Shown here: positions 43,965 through 52,231 of the stretch, in pieces
How the letters are laid out: every line of letters starts with the position of its first letter
Position numbering within the stretch: the first letter of the stretch is position 1
Source of the DNA: Streptomyces fulvoviolaceus
GTDB taxonomy: Bacteria > Actinomycetota > Actinomycetes > Streptomycetales > Streptomycetaceae
Direction: 5' to 3'
DNA: 64,000 bases
Assembly (NCBI RefSeq): GCF_000718165.1
Contig: NZ_JOEY01000002.1
Location: 1-64,000, forward strand
Position numbers and translations under genes: made by a program
Notes under the pieces: model-generated
What the model saw: the letters and a program-made list of their open reading frames with translations, nothing else
Database searches by the model: none
Told to the model about the DNA's origin: nothing

Positions 43965-44372
43965 ATGCTCACCCCTGTCACCGACCCCGACGGCGCCCCC
44001 TTCTGGCAGTACGCCGCCCAGGGCGAACTCCGCGTCCAGGCCTGCGCCGACTGCGGCGAACTCCGCTTCCCGCCCCGGCCCTGCTGTCCGCACTGCCGGT
44101 CCTTCGACACCGAGTGGCACCTCACGGACGGCCGTGGACGGGTCTGGTCCTACGCCGTCCCCCACCCGCCGCTCCTCCCGGACTACGCCGCGCAGGCGCC
44201 GTACAACGTCGTGGTCGTCGAGTTGGAGGAGGCACCCCGGATCCGCCTGGTCGGCAATCTGGTCAGCGAGGCCGGGGCCGCGCTCAACTCCCTCGATCCG
44301 CACCGGGTCCGGATCGGCGCCCGGGTGCACGCGGTGTTCTCCGACGGGCTCGTGCAGTGGATGCTGTCGTGA
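43965..44372 (+). CDS. DUF35 Zn-ribbon OB-fold protein
   Basis: 135 aa. The N-terminal zinc ribbon CADCGELRFPPRPCCPHC is followed by an OB-fold (GRGRVWSYAVPHPPLLPDY, PYNVVVVELEEAPRIRLVGNL). These proteins bind acyl-CoA and form complexes with thiolase-like partners such as the gene just upstream. AGGAG precedes the ATG; the stop overlaps the next gene's GTG. Confidence 0.93.
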   Translation: MLTPVTDPDGAPFWQYAAQGELRVQACADCGELRFPPRPCCPHCRSFDTEWHLTDGRGRVWSYAVPHPPLLPDYAAQAPYNVVVVELEEAPRIRLVGNLVSEAGAALNSLDPHRVRIGARVHAVFSDGLVQWMLS

Positions 44373-45142
44373 CCGGCCTGCGGGTCACGGCCGACAAGGA
44401 CACCGGCGTCGCGGTCATCACCCTCGACCGGCCGCGGAGGCTCAACGCCGTCGATCTCGCGATGCGGGACGAACTCATCGACGCATGGCGGGAGTTGCGC
44501 TTCGACGACTCCGTACGGGCCGTCGTGCTGACCGGCGCCGGCGAGCGGGCCTTCTGCACCGGGCTCGACCGGGACGCCGTGGTCCCGCAGCCCGACTCCC
44601 CCTACATGGCGGACGATCCGCTCCTCCACATCGGACCCAAGTCCAACGACCTCTGGAAGCCCGTCATCGCCGCCGTGAACGGCATGGCCTGCGGCGGGGC
44701 CTTCTACCTCCTCGGCGAGAGCGACTTCCTCGTCGCCGACCCGGCCGCCACCTTCTTCGACCCGCACACCACGTACGGGATGGTCAGCGCGTACGAGTCG
44801 GTGCTCATGGCACAGCTGATGCCGCACGGGGAGGCCGCGCGGATGGCGTTGACGGGAACCGCCGAGCGGATCTCCGCGGAGCGCGCCCACGCCGTCGGGC
44901 TCGTCACCGAACTCACCGAGCCGGGCGGGGCGTTGGCGGCCGCGACCGCCGCCGCGACGGTCATCGCCGGGTATCCGACGGAGGGGGTGCAGGGGACCGT
45001 GCGCGCACTCTGGGCCGCCAAGGAGGCCGCCCTGAAACAGGGGTTCGCGCAGGCGCCGCATCTCGTCGCCCTGGGGAATCTGCCGCTCGACCGGCAGGCC
45101 GAACTGTTCCGTGCCCGGCAGCCCGAATTCAGGTTGCGTTAG
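44369..45142 (+). CDS. Enoyl-CoA hydratase/isomerase
   Basis: 257 aa crotonase. VAVITLDRPRRLNAVDLAMRDEL, VVLTGAGERAFCTGLD (oxyanion hole), PVIAAVNGMACGGAFYLLGESDFLVAD, LTGTAERISAERAHAVGLV. The usual catalytic Glu pair is only partly matched (FDPHTTYGMV), so hydratase versus other crotonase chemistry is open. GTG start coupled (GTGA) to DUF35. Confidence 0.9.
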   Translation: MTGLRVTADKDTGVAVITLDRPRRLNAVDLAMRDELIDAWRELRFDDSVRAVVLTGAGERAFCTGLDRDAVVPQPDSPYMADDPLLHIGPKSNDLWKPVIAAVNGMACGGAFYLLGESDFLVADPAATFFDPHTTYGMVSAYESVLMAQLMPHGEAARMALTGTAERISAERAHAVGLVTELTEPGGALAAATAAATVIAGYPTEGVQGTVRALWAAKEAALKQGFAQAPHLVALGNLPLDRQAELFRARQPEFRLR

Positions 45143-45166
45143 CAATTTACGTGCCTTGTACAGGCG

Positions 45167-45178
45167 TATGCTCACCTC
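45167..45178 (+). promoter_or_regulatory. Leaderless promoter -10
   Basis: TATGCT six bases before ATG 45179, preceded by GCCTTGTACAGGC (a small palindrome). It implies a separate, leaderless transcript for the epoxide-hydrolase-like gene. Confidence 0.5.
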
Positions 45179-46177
45179 ATGGTTGAGCATCGCATGGTCG
45201 ACGTGAACGGCATCCGGCTGCACATAGCGGAGGAGGGCGAGGGGCCGCTCGTCGTGCTGCTGCACGGCTTCCCGGAGTCCTGGCACTCCTGGCGGCACCA
45301 GTTCGGCCCGTTGGCGGCGGCCGGGTTCCGGGTGGTCGCGCCGGACCAGCGCGGATACGGGGCCAGCGATCATCCGGAGGACGTGGAGTCGTACTCCATC
45401 CTTCATCTCGTCGGAGACGTGGTCGGGCTGATCCACGCGCTGGGCGAGGAGCAGGCGTTCGTCGTCGGGCACGACTGGGGGGCGCCGGTGGCGTGGCACA
45501 CCGCGCTGCTGCGGCCGGACGTGGTGCGCGGGGTGGCGGGGCTGAGCGTGCCGCCGCCGTTCCGTGGGGAGCGGCCGCCGCTGGAGGTCATGCAGGAGCG
45601 GTTCGACGGGCACTTCTACTGGAACCACTTCAACCGGCCCGGGGTCGCCGACGCCGAGTTCGGCAAGGACCCCCGCGCCGCGCTGCGCCGGCTGCTGTAC
45701 GGCGCCTCGGGCGACGGCGCGGGCGCCGGGCGTTACGAGCAGGCGCTGGTGACGGACCTGGAGAAGGGCTGGCTCGCGGACATGCCCGAGCCCGAGGCGC
45801 TCGCCGACTGGCTCACCGAGGAGGACCTCGACGAGCTGGCCGGGAGCTACGCCCAGGGCTTCACCGGCGCCCTCAACTGGTACCGCAACCTCGACCGCAA
45901 CTGGGAGCTGACCGCCCCCTGGCACGGTGCGGTCGTCAGCCCGCCCGCCCTGTACGTGTACGGCGACCGCGACCTGGTCCCGGCCTTCCCGGGCACCCCC
46001 GAACTGATCGCCAAGCTCCCCGAGTTGATGCCCAACCTGGTCCGAGACCCGATCCAGCTGAAGGGCTGCGGCCACTGGACCCAGCAGGAACGCCCGAACG
46101 AGGTGAACGAGGCGCTGGTCAGCTTCCTGACGGAGCTGCGAGACGGTCCTGTGGCGGGCACCACCCACCCGGCGTAG
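45179..46177 (+). CDS. Epoxide-hydrolase-like alpha/beta hydrolase
   Basis: 332 aa. HGFPESWHSW (oxyanion), DQRGYGASDHPEDVESYS, nucleophile GHDWGAPVAW (Asp), cap-domain Tyr in NWYRNLDRNWEL, YGDRDLVPAF (acid), GCGHWTQQERP (His). This set is that of soluble epoxide hydrolases. It probably opens an epoxide or ester in the same catabolic setting. The ATG follows a -10 box directly. Confidence 0.92.
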   Translation: MVEHRMVDVNGIRLHIAEEGEGPLVVLLHGFPESWHSWRHQFGPLAAAGFRVVAPDQRGYGASDHPEDVESYSILHLVGDVVGLIHALGEEQAFVVGHDWGAPVAWHTALLRPDVVRGVAGLSVPPPFRGERPPLEVMQERFDGHFYWNHFNRPGVADAEFGKDPRAALRRLLYGASGDGAGAGRYEQALVTDLEKGWLADMPEPEALADWLTEEDLDELAGSYAQGFTGALNWYRNLDRNWELTAPWHGAVVSPPALYVYGDRDLVPAFPGTPELIAKLPELMPNLVRDPIQLKGCGHWTQQERPNEVNEALVSFLTELRDGPVAGTTHPA

Positions 46178-46246
46178 CGTCAGCCCTGAGACGGCCGCCG
46201 TCCAGCACCCCTTCCGTGCACACGAACGACGGCCGTCACCCCCACA

Positions 46247-46276
46247 GGGGCGCGGGGAACTGCGCGACCAGCCCCC
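46247..46276. repeat. Streptomyces dispersed repeat, second copy
   Basis: GGGGC, then GCGGGGAACTGCGCGACC, then AGCCCC; the ends pair as GGGGC/GCCCC. It lies between the convergent hydrolase and afsK genes and may act as a terminator. Confidence 0.7.
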
Positions 46277-46301
46277 ACGGCGCCGCACCCGGCAACGAGG
46301 C

Positions 46302-48653
46302 TCAACTCGTCCGAGCCGTCCCCGTCCCCTTCTCCGCGTCCAGCGCGTACACGCACCGATCCTTGCTGCACGCGTACACAACACCGTCCCGCACGACCGG
46401 CGACCCGGTGATCTCACCACCGGTGGCCAGCTTCCACCGCAGACGGCCGTCGTCGGCCTTCAGGGTGTACAGCAGATGATCGGTGGAGCCGAAGTGAATG
46501 CGGCCCTCGGCCACCGCGGGCGCGCCCACGATGTCGCCGCCGGCCTGGAAGCGCCACTTCGGCGTGCCGGTGACGGCGTCCAAGGTGTACAGCCCCTTAC
46601 CGCTGCCCACGTGCACATGCCCCGCGGCCGCCAGCACCGGGTCCACGGACGAGCGCGCCTCCGTCGCGATGCGCCAGCGATCGCGACCATCCGCGGCGTC
46701 GAGGGCGTACACCGTGCCGAGGTAGTCGGCCAAGTACACGCCACCGCCGGTCACGGCAGCCCCCGGCACGAAGGTCGGTGGGCTCAGGAAGACCGCCGGT
46801 GCCTCGAAGTGCCAGCGCACGTGGCCGCTCGCGACGTCCATGGCCAGGACCCGCGTCCCGGCCGACACGTACACGTAGCCGTCCTGGGCCGGGGCCACCC
46901 GCACGGGCACCCCGCCGCAGGACGCGGCGTCGCCGATCGGGTACGACCAGCGCTCGTCACCCGTACGGGCGTCCAGGGCCCGCAGCCGGGCGTCGTGCCA
47001 GAGGTACACCGTGCCCTCGTGCAGCGCCGGGCCCGCCTCCGGGGACTCGAAGTCGGTCTGGCAGCCGGCGAGCTCCCACAGCTTCTGGCCGCTCGCGGCC
47101 TCCCAGGCCTGGACGCCGCCGCCGCGCGTCCCGGTGATGACGATCCCCCGGTCGGCCTTGAGGGAGTACACCCAGGCGTCCGTGGACAGCCGCCACAGGT
47201 CACCGCCCTCACGGGCGTCGAGGGCGAACAGGGTGGGGCCGTCGGAGGCGTGGATACGGCCGTCCGCGACCGCCATCGACCAGGCCACGTCCCGCGTCTT
47301 GAAGCGACGCCGGCCGGTGGCCACGTCGAGGGCGTGGACCTCGAAGGAGGTGACGTAGACGAGGTCGCCGGCGACCGAGGGGGTGCCCCAGACGTCGTTC
47401 GACATGCGGAACCGCCAGGGGCGCCAGCCGCCCGCCGGCTCCGGGGGCGCGACCTGATTCGTCTGTACGGCAGGGCCTACGGCAGGGTCTGTGCCGTTGA
47501 CACCGGGGCGCGGCCGGGACCAGGAGGCGACCAGGCCGGCCTCCGGTGGGGGCGCCTTGACGGCGGCGGCGCGGGCGTCGGCGACGCGTGGGCCGGGGCC
47601 GATGGGCACCTGGGCGCCGGCGAGGCGTACGGGGCCCGTGTCGGGGCCGCCGACGGGGACGGACGCGGGAATCACCGGGTCGCGGGAGGGCGGGGGCGGC
47701 ACCGGGGCGCCCCGTCCGCCGCTGCGGCCGGCGGTGGGCGCCGGTTTCCCCGGCGGGCGGCCGCCGCGCCGGGTCTCGATCAGGCCCACCGCGCGCTCGG
47801 GCAGCCACGCGGACGCCGTACCGCTGTCGTCGGAGCCGGAGCCGAAGAGGTGGGGCGCCAGCTGGGCCTGGAGGTCGGCCGGGTTGGGGCGGGCCGTGGC
47901 CTCCATCTGCATGCAGGACTCGATCAGCGGGCGCAGTTCGTCCGGGAGGCCTTCGAGGTCCGGGCCCTCGCGGAGCAGCATGAAGACCGTCTCGACCGGG
48001 TTGGCGCCGTGGAAGGGCGGGTGTCCGGTGGCGGCGAAGACGAGCATCGAGCCGAGCGAGAAGACGTCACTCGCGCCCGTGACGCTGCGGGAGTCCTTGG
48101 CCTGCTCCGGGGACATGTAGGCGGGCGTGCCCACCGCCACGTTCGTCATGGTCAAACGCGTGTTCGATACGCCGGACGCGATACCGAAGTCGATGACCCG
48201 GGGGCCGTCCTCGACCACCAGCACGTTGGAGGGCTTGAGGTCCCGGTGGACCAGCCCCGCCCCGTGGATGGACTGCAGCGCCTCGGCCACACCCGCCGCC
48301 AGCCAGCGCACCGCCTGGGCCGGCATCGGCCCGCACTCGTTCACTATCTCTTCGAGGGAGGGCGCGGGGACGTACGCGGTGGCCAGCCACGGCACCGCGG
48401 CGCGTGCGTCGGCGTCGACCACGGCCGCCGTGTAGAAGCCGGACACCGCGCGGGCCGCCTCGACCTCGCGCGAGAAGCGGACACGGAACAGCTGGTCCTC
48501 GGCGAGTTCCGTACGGACCGTCTTGATCGCCACGCGTCGGCCGGACGCCGAGCGCGCGAGATAGACCAGCCCCATGCCGCCGGCACCGAGCCGTCCCAGC
48601 ACCTCGAACGGCCCGATCCTGCGCGGATCGTGCTGCGTCAGCTGATCCACCAC
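46302..48653 (-). CDS. afsK: AfsK, Ser/Thr protein kinase with PQQ-type propeller
   Basis: About 783 aa. Kinase domain, residues 10-275: GPFEVLGRLGAGGMGLVYLA, VAIKTV (Lys), VHRDLKPSNVLV, VIDFGIA (DFG), TPAYMSPEQA. A Pro/Gly-rich linker (about 285-410) is followed by PQQ/beta-propeller repeats (VYALDAADGRDRWRIA, LYTLDAVTGTPKWRF, CVYALDAEKG). There is no obvious membrane helix, as in S. coelicolor AfsK (799 aa). AfsK phosphorylates AfsR. The start is one of several in-frame GTGs near 48653 behind GGGGAGG. Confidence 0.9.
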   Translation of the reverse strand: MVDQLTQHDPRRIGPFEVLGRLGAGGMGLVYLARSASGRRVAIKTVRTELAEDQLFRVRFSREVEAARAVSGFYTAAVVDADARAAVPWLATAYVPAPSLEEIVNECGPMPAQAVRWLAAGVAEALQSIHGAGLVHRDLKPSNVLVVEDGPRVIDFGIASGVSNTRLTMTNVAVGTPAYMSPEQAKDSRSVTGASDVFSLGSMLVFAATGHPPFHGANPVETVFMLLREGPDLEGLPDELRPLIESCMQMEATARPNPADLQAQLAPHLFGSGSDDSGTASAWLPERAVGLIETRRGGRPPGKPAPTAGRSGGRGAPVPPPPSRDPVIPASVPVGGPDTGPVRLAGAQVPIGPGPRVADARAAAVKAPPPEAGLVASWSRPRPGVNGTDPAVGPAVQTNQVAPPEPAGGWRPWRFRMSNDVWGTPSVAGDLVYVTSFEVHALDVATGRRRFKTRDVAWSMAVADGRIHASDGPTLFALDAREGGDLWRLSTDAWVYSLKADRGIVITGTRGGGVQAWEAASGQKLWELAGCQTDFESPEAGPALHEGTVYLWHDARLRALDARTGDERWSYPIGDAASCGGVPVRVAPAQDGYVYVSAGTRVLAMDVASGHVRWHFEAPAVFLSPPTFVPGAAVTGGGVYLADYLGTVYALDAADGRDRWRIATEARSSVDPVLAAAGHVHVGSGKGLYTLDAVTGTPKWRFQAGGDIVGAPAVAEGRIHFGSTDHLLYTLKADDGRLRWKLATGGEITGSPVVRDGVVYACSKDRCVYALDAEKGTGTARTS

Positions 48654-48818
48654 TCTGCCTGCCACCTCCCCGTACGGGCCCCGCCATCCACATATGTACG
48701 TGACCCCGTGCAGCGTCTCACCACCGCACCGCCATGGCGGCACGCACCCCGATTCTTCCTGGCCGAGCCACAGGTTGCGAACCCGGTGAGAAATGGGGTG
48801 TCTCACACCAAAAAGGAC

Positions 48819-49553
48819 CTATCGCCCTTCCGGCCGCTCCAGCACCGCGAACGACGCCCCCTGATTGTCGGTGACGACGGCCACCTTCCCGTAAGACGTC
48901 TCGAAGGGTGGCGCCTGCACCCGCCCACCGAGACGGTTCACCGCTCCGAGTACGGCCTCGCAGTCCTCGACCCCGAAGTGGACGAGGAAGTGGGGCGGCA
49001 TCTCGGCCGGAAAGACGTCGGAGACCGGTGCGCGGCCGAAGTCGGGGTGGGCGTCCGGTCCGAAGAGGGCGTCGTGGAAGAGCCCGCCGTAGAAGGCGTT
49101 GACGGTCTCGGTGTCCCGGGCGTACAGCTCGGCCCAGGCGAAGCTGCCCGGCTCGTGCCGCATGCCGAAGCCCGCGTGGGTGCCGGGCTCCCAGAGGCCG
49201 AAGACGGCGCCGTCGGGGTCGGTGACCAGCGCGGCGGTGCCGAGGGCGCCCACCGGCATGGGCGCGGTGACGACCTGCCCGCCGGCGGCCCAGACGCGGT
49301 CGGCCAGCCCCTCGATGTCGGGGGTCGCGAAGTACACCGTCCATACGGTGGGCATACGGCCGTCCGCCTTACGGGCGAGCGCGGCGACGGGCTCGTCGCG
49401 CTTCACCGCCCATACGGAGCCACCGTGCGCCTCCTCGAAGGTCCACCCGAAGAGCTCACCGTAGAACCGCTTGCCCGCCTCCACGTCAGGAAGCTGCGCG
49501 TCCACCCAGCACGGAACGCCCTCTGCGTACGTGGATGCCCTGTTTTCGGCCAT
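48819..49553 (-). CDS. VOC-family (glyoxalase-like) two-domain protein
   Basis: 244 aa with two tandem VOC modules: GVPCWVDAQLPDVEAGKRFYGELFGWTFEE...LVTDPDGAVFGLWEPG and GSFAWAELYARDTETVNAFYGGLF...VVTDNQGASFAVLERP. Related to 27-kDa antigen/hydroxylase-type VOC proteins. Substrate unknown. It lies between afsK and the TetR gene; I recall a similar order near afsK in S. coelicolor. Confidence 0.88.
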   Translation of the reverse strand: MAENRASTYAEGVPCWVDAQLPDVEAGKRFYGELFGWTFEEAHGGSVWAVKRDEPVAALARKADGRMPTVWTVYFATPDIEGLADRVWAAGGQVVTAPMPVGALGTAALVTDPDGAVFGLWEPGTHAGFGMRHEPGSFAWAELYARDTETVNAFYGGLFHDALFGPDAHPDFGRAPVSDVFPAEMPPHFLVHFGVEDCEAVLGAVNRLGGRVQAPPFETSYGKVAVVTDNQGASFAVLERPEGR

Positions 49554-49674
49554 GCCGCCAAAGTAACGGCGTCTCGCACACCGCGCAGACCAGCGCACCA
49601 GCCTCTCAGGGCCCGTGCACCCCATTTGCAGTCGGCCGAATCGCGCTCCGATCACCCCTCGGTAAGCTGACGGC

Positions 49675-50322
49675 ATGACAGGACAAGTGCGTACCGTCGA
49701 CGGCCGCGTGGCCGGCCGGCGTGGGCAGGCGACCCGGCAGAAGCTGCTCGACTGCCTCAGCGAGATGCTCAGCTCCTCCCCTTATCGGGACGTCAAAGTC
49801 ATCGATGTCGCCCGGAAGGCGGGCACTTCGCCCGCGACCTTCTACCAGTACTTCCCGGACGTCGAGGGCGCCGTCCTGGAGATCGCCGAGCAAATGGCCA
49901 CCGAGGGCGCCGGGTTGACCGAGCTGCTCGACGGCCGGTCATGGGTCGGCAAGGCAGGTTGGCAGACCGCGCAGGAACTCGTGGACGGATTCCTGGAGTT
50001 CTGGCGCAAGAACGACGCGATCCTCAGGGTCGTCGACCTCGGTGCCGCCGAGGGCGACAAGCGGTTCTACAAACTCCGCATGAAGATCCTGAACTCCGTC
50101 AACAACTCCCTCTCGGACGCGGTCGCCGAACTGCAGTCCAAGGGCAAGGTCGACAAGGACGTGAACCCGGCGGCGGTCGCCGGTTCGCTGGTCGCGATGC
50201 TCGCGGCCGTCGCCTCGCACCAGAAGGGCTTCCAGACGTGGGGCGTCAAGCAGGCTGAACTCAAGCCGAACCTGGCGCTGTTGGTCCACCTGGGCGTGAC
50301 CGGCAGGAAGCCGACCAAGTAG
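49675..50322 (+). CDS. TetR-family regulator, candidate for the CTGAC regulon
   Basis: 215 aa. N-terminal HTH: TRQKLLDCLSEMLSSSPYRDVKVIDVARKAGTSPATFYQYFPDVEGAV. The C-terminal ligand domain is hydrophobic and helical (LSDAVAELQSKGKVDKDVNPAAVAGSLVAMLAAVASHQ). It is the only TetR gene in the window and lies amid operons carrying the shared palindrome. TAAGCT ends six bases before the ATG, so the mRNA is probably leaderless. Its own promoter shows only a half-site (GCTGACGG). The regulator assignment is inference. Confidence 0.9.
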   Translation: MTGQVRTVDGRVAGRRGQATRQKLLDCLSEMLSSSPYRDVKVIDVARKAGTSPATFYQYFPDVEGAVLEIAEQMATEGAGLTELLDGRSWVGKAGWQTAQELVDGFLEFWRKNDAILRVVDLGAAEGDKRFYKLRMKILNSVNNSLSDAVAELQSKGKVDKDVNPAAVAGSLVAMLAAVASHQKGFQTWGVKQAELKPNLALLVHLGVTGRKPTK

Positions 50323-50360
50323 GCCACTTCTCTTCTTTTATCGGCCCCAAGTCCTGTCTG

Positions 50361-50396
50361 GCAGGCGGTAGTCCACTCCGGTGGACTACCGCCTGC
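50361..50396. terminator. Hairpin terminator after TetR gene
   Basis: GCAGGCGGTAGTCCAC and its perfect complement (16 bp) around TCCG, between the convergent TetR and Ddn-type genes; bidirectional. Confidence 0.88.
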
Positions 50397-50460
50397 GGCG
50401 CTGTGGCCCTCGCGGCCATGACCTTCGCGGCCATGACCTTCGTGACTATGGCCTTCGTGA

Positions 50461-50934
50461 CTACGGCCTTCGTACGATCCGGAAGAGCCGTATCTCCCGC
50501 TCCACCCGCGCCTGATACGTGGCGTACGGCGGCCAGAAGGCCAGCGCCGTCTTCCATACGGCCGCCCGTTCCTCCCCCGTGAGCAGCCGGGCCGTGACGG
50601 GGATGTCCTCGCCCTTCCAGCTGACCGAGGCGTCGGCGTGGGCGAGGAGGTTGGCGGTCCAGGCGGGGTGGCCGGGGCGGCCGAAGTTGGACCCGACGAG
50701 GATCCAGGTGCGGCCGTGTTCCTCCGGCATGCAGGCGAGCGGGGTACGGCGCGGCAGGCCGCTCCTCGCGCCGGTCGCGGTGAGGATCAGCCCCGGCAGC
50801 ATCTGGGCGCTGAGCAGGACCCTTCCGCGCGTCAGCCGGTGCACGGCACGGTCGAGCGCGGGGATGACGTGGGGGGCGACCTTGGCGAAGCCCTTCGTCG
50901 ACGACACCTTCTGGACCACTCGCTCACCGATCAC
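50461..50934 (-). CDS. Ddn-type F420-dependent nitroreductase family protein
   Basis: 157 aa. LLSAQMLPGLILTATGARSGLPRRTPLACMPE, WILVGSNFGRPGHPAWTANLLAHADASVSWKGEDIPVTARLL: the split-barrel signature of deazaflavin-dependent reductases. GTG 50934 overlaps the acyl-CoA dehydrogenase stop. Probably reduces a double bond or nitro group of the pathway substrate with F420H2. Confidence 0.9.
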   Translation of the reverse strand: MIGERVVQKVSSTKGFAKVAPHVIPALDRAVHRLTRGRVLLSAQMLPGLILTATGARSGLPRRTPLACMPEEHGRTWILVGSNFGRPGHPAWTANLLAHADASVSWKGEDIPVTARLLTGEERAAVWKTALAFWPPYATYQARVEREIRLFRIVRRP

Positions 50935-52142
50935 ACCGATACCTCCGCATCCTCGAACAGGTGCGCCGCGTCGGCGGCGTGCGCCCGCAGCCGGTGGACC
51001 GGGCCGAAGAGCAGTTCGTCGCCGGCGGCGCGCTTGAAGTAGAGGTGGACCTCGTGCTCCCAGGTGAAGCCGATTCCGCCGTGGAGCTGGATGCCCTCGG
51101 CGGCGGCAGTGCGCAGGGCTTCCAGGGCTTGCGCGAGGGCGAGGCCGCCGACGCGCTCCTCGTGCGCGGCCGCCGCCCAGGCCGCGTAGTACGCCGCCGA
51201 GCGCGCCGCCTGCACCTGGACGTACACATCGGCCAGCCGGTGCTTCACCGACTGGAAGGACCCGATCGCCCGCCCGAACTGCTCGCGCTGCCGGACGTGT
51301 TCGACGGTCCGTGCCAGGGCCTGGTCGGCGGCTCCGACGGCTTCGCAGGCGAGGACAGCGGCGGCGGTGTCACCGGTGCGGGCGAGTGCGAGGAGGACGT
51401 CGGTCTTTCCATCGCCGAGCAACTCGGCCTCGACGTCCCGGAGTTGGATGCGGGCCTGGGGGCGGGTGGCGTCGAGGGCGGTCTGCCGTGTCCGGACGAG
51501 CCCGGGGGCGTCCCCGGCGACGAGGAAGAGCAGGGTGCGCGAGCGGGCGAACCCGCCGATGTGAGCGGCGACGAGAAGGAGGCCGGCGATGTGGCCGTCG
51601 AGGACCTGGTCGACCTGGCCGTAAAGCCGCCAGCTCCGCTCCGGCGCAGCTGCGGGCAGTCGTGCCGCCGGGGCGGCAGGCCGCGCCTGAACGCCACCCG
51701 CACGCCCTCCCCCGGCCCAGTCACCCGTGTTGTCGCCGGTCAGCCCGAGAGCCGTGCCCGGCGGTACGGCGAGGCCGGCGGTCAAGGCGCCGGAGGCGAT
51801 GCGGGGCAGCAGATCGGCCCGCTGGGCCTCCGTCCCGAGGGCGAGCAGGAGCGGGGCCGTGAGGACGGCCGTGGCGAGGAGAGGCGAGGGGGCGAGGACG
51901 CGGCCCGTCTCCTCGCAGGCCAGGGCGAGTTCGGTGGGCGAGCAGCCGACTCCGCCGTATGCCTCGGGGAGGGCGAGGCCGGGCAGGCCGAGGTGTTCGG
52001 CGAGGGCAGTCCACAGGGCGGGGTCGTGTCCGGCGGGGCTGTCGACCGCGGCCCGCACCTCCCCCGGCCCGCACCGCCTGCGCAGCAACTCACGGAGGGT
52101 GCGGCGGATCTCGCCCTGCTCGGGGGTGAAGTCGACGTCCAT
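50931..52142 (-). CDS. Acyl-CoA dehydrogenase
   Basis: 403 aa. MDVDFTPEQGEIRRTLREL, LPEAYGGVGCSPTELALACEETGRVLAPSPLL, C-terminal bundle EHVRQREQFGRAIGSFQSVKHRLADVYV and IQLHGGIGFTWEHEVHLYFKRA. Catalytic-base position is not obvious, as in FadE26/FadE34-like subunits that form heteromers. An Ala/Pro-rich insert (about residues 140-165) is unusual. ATG preceded by GGGAGGGAAGGG; operator F is 18 bases upstream. Confidence 0.9.
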   Translation of the reverse strand: MDVDFTPEQGEIRRTLRELLRRRCGPGEVRAAVDSPAGHDPALWTALAEHLGLPGLALPEAYGGVGCSPTELALACEETGRVLAPSPLLATAVLTAPLLLALGTEAQRADLLPRIASGALTAGLAVPPGTALGLTGDNTGDWAGGGRAGGVQARPAAPAARLPAAAPERSWRLYGQVDQVLDGHIAGLLLVAAHIGGFARSRTLLFLVAGDAPGLVRTRQTALDATRPQARIQLRDVEAELLGDGKTDVLLALARTGDTAAAVLACEAVGAADQALARTVEHVRQREQFGRAIGSFQSVKHRLADVYVQVQAARSAAYYAAWAAAAHEERVGGLALAQALEALRTAAAEGIQLHGGIGFTWEHEVHLYFKRAAGDELLFGPVHRLRAHAADAAHLFEDAEVSV

Positions 52143-52159
52143 GGCCCTTCCCTCCCAAT

Positions 52160-52174
52160 CTGACGGTCCGTCAT
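52160..52174. promoter_or_regulatory. CTGAC-N5-GTCAG operator, site F
   Basis: CTGAC-GGTCC-GTCAT (one mismatch) between the divergent acyl-CoA dehydrogenase and thiolase-like genes, 18 and 57 bases from their starts. Confidence 0.65.
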
Positions 52175-52231
52175 ATTAGGAGTCCCCGCACGATAAGCAC
52201 AGAGGTAGACACAGAGGGAGGCCGCTTTCTC

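Noticed and set aside
46476..49670. Open frame of over 1000 codons on the plus strand opposite afsK and the VOC gene
   Set aside because: Low-complexity Arg/Gly/Ala/Val composition and no motifs; it mirrors the high-GC third positions of the real minus-strand genes.
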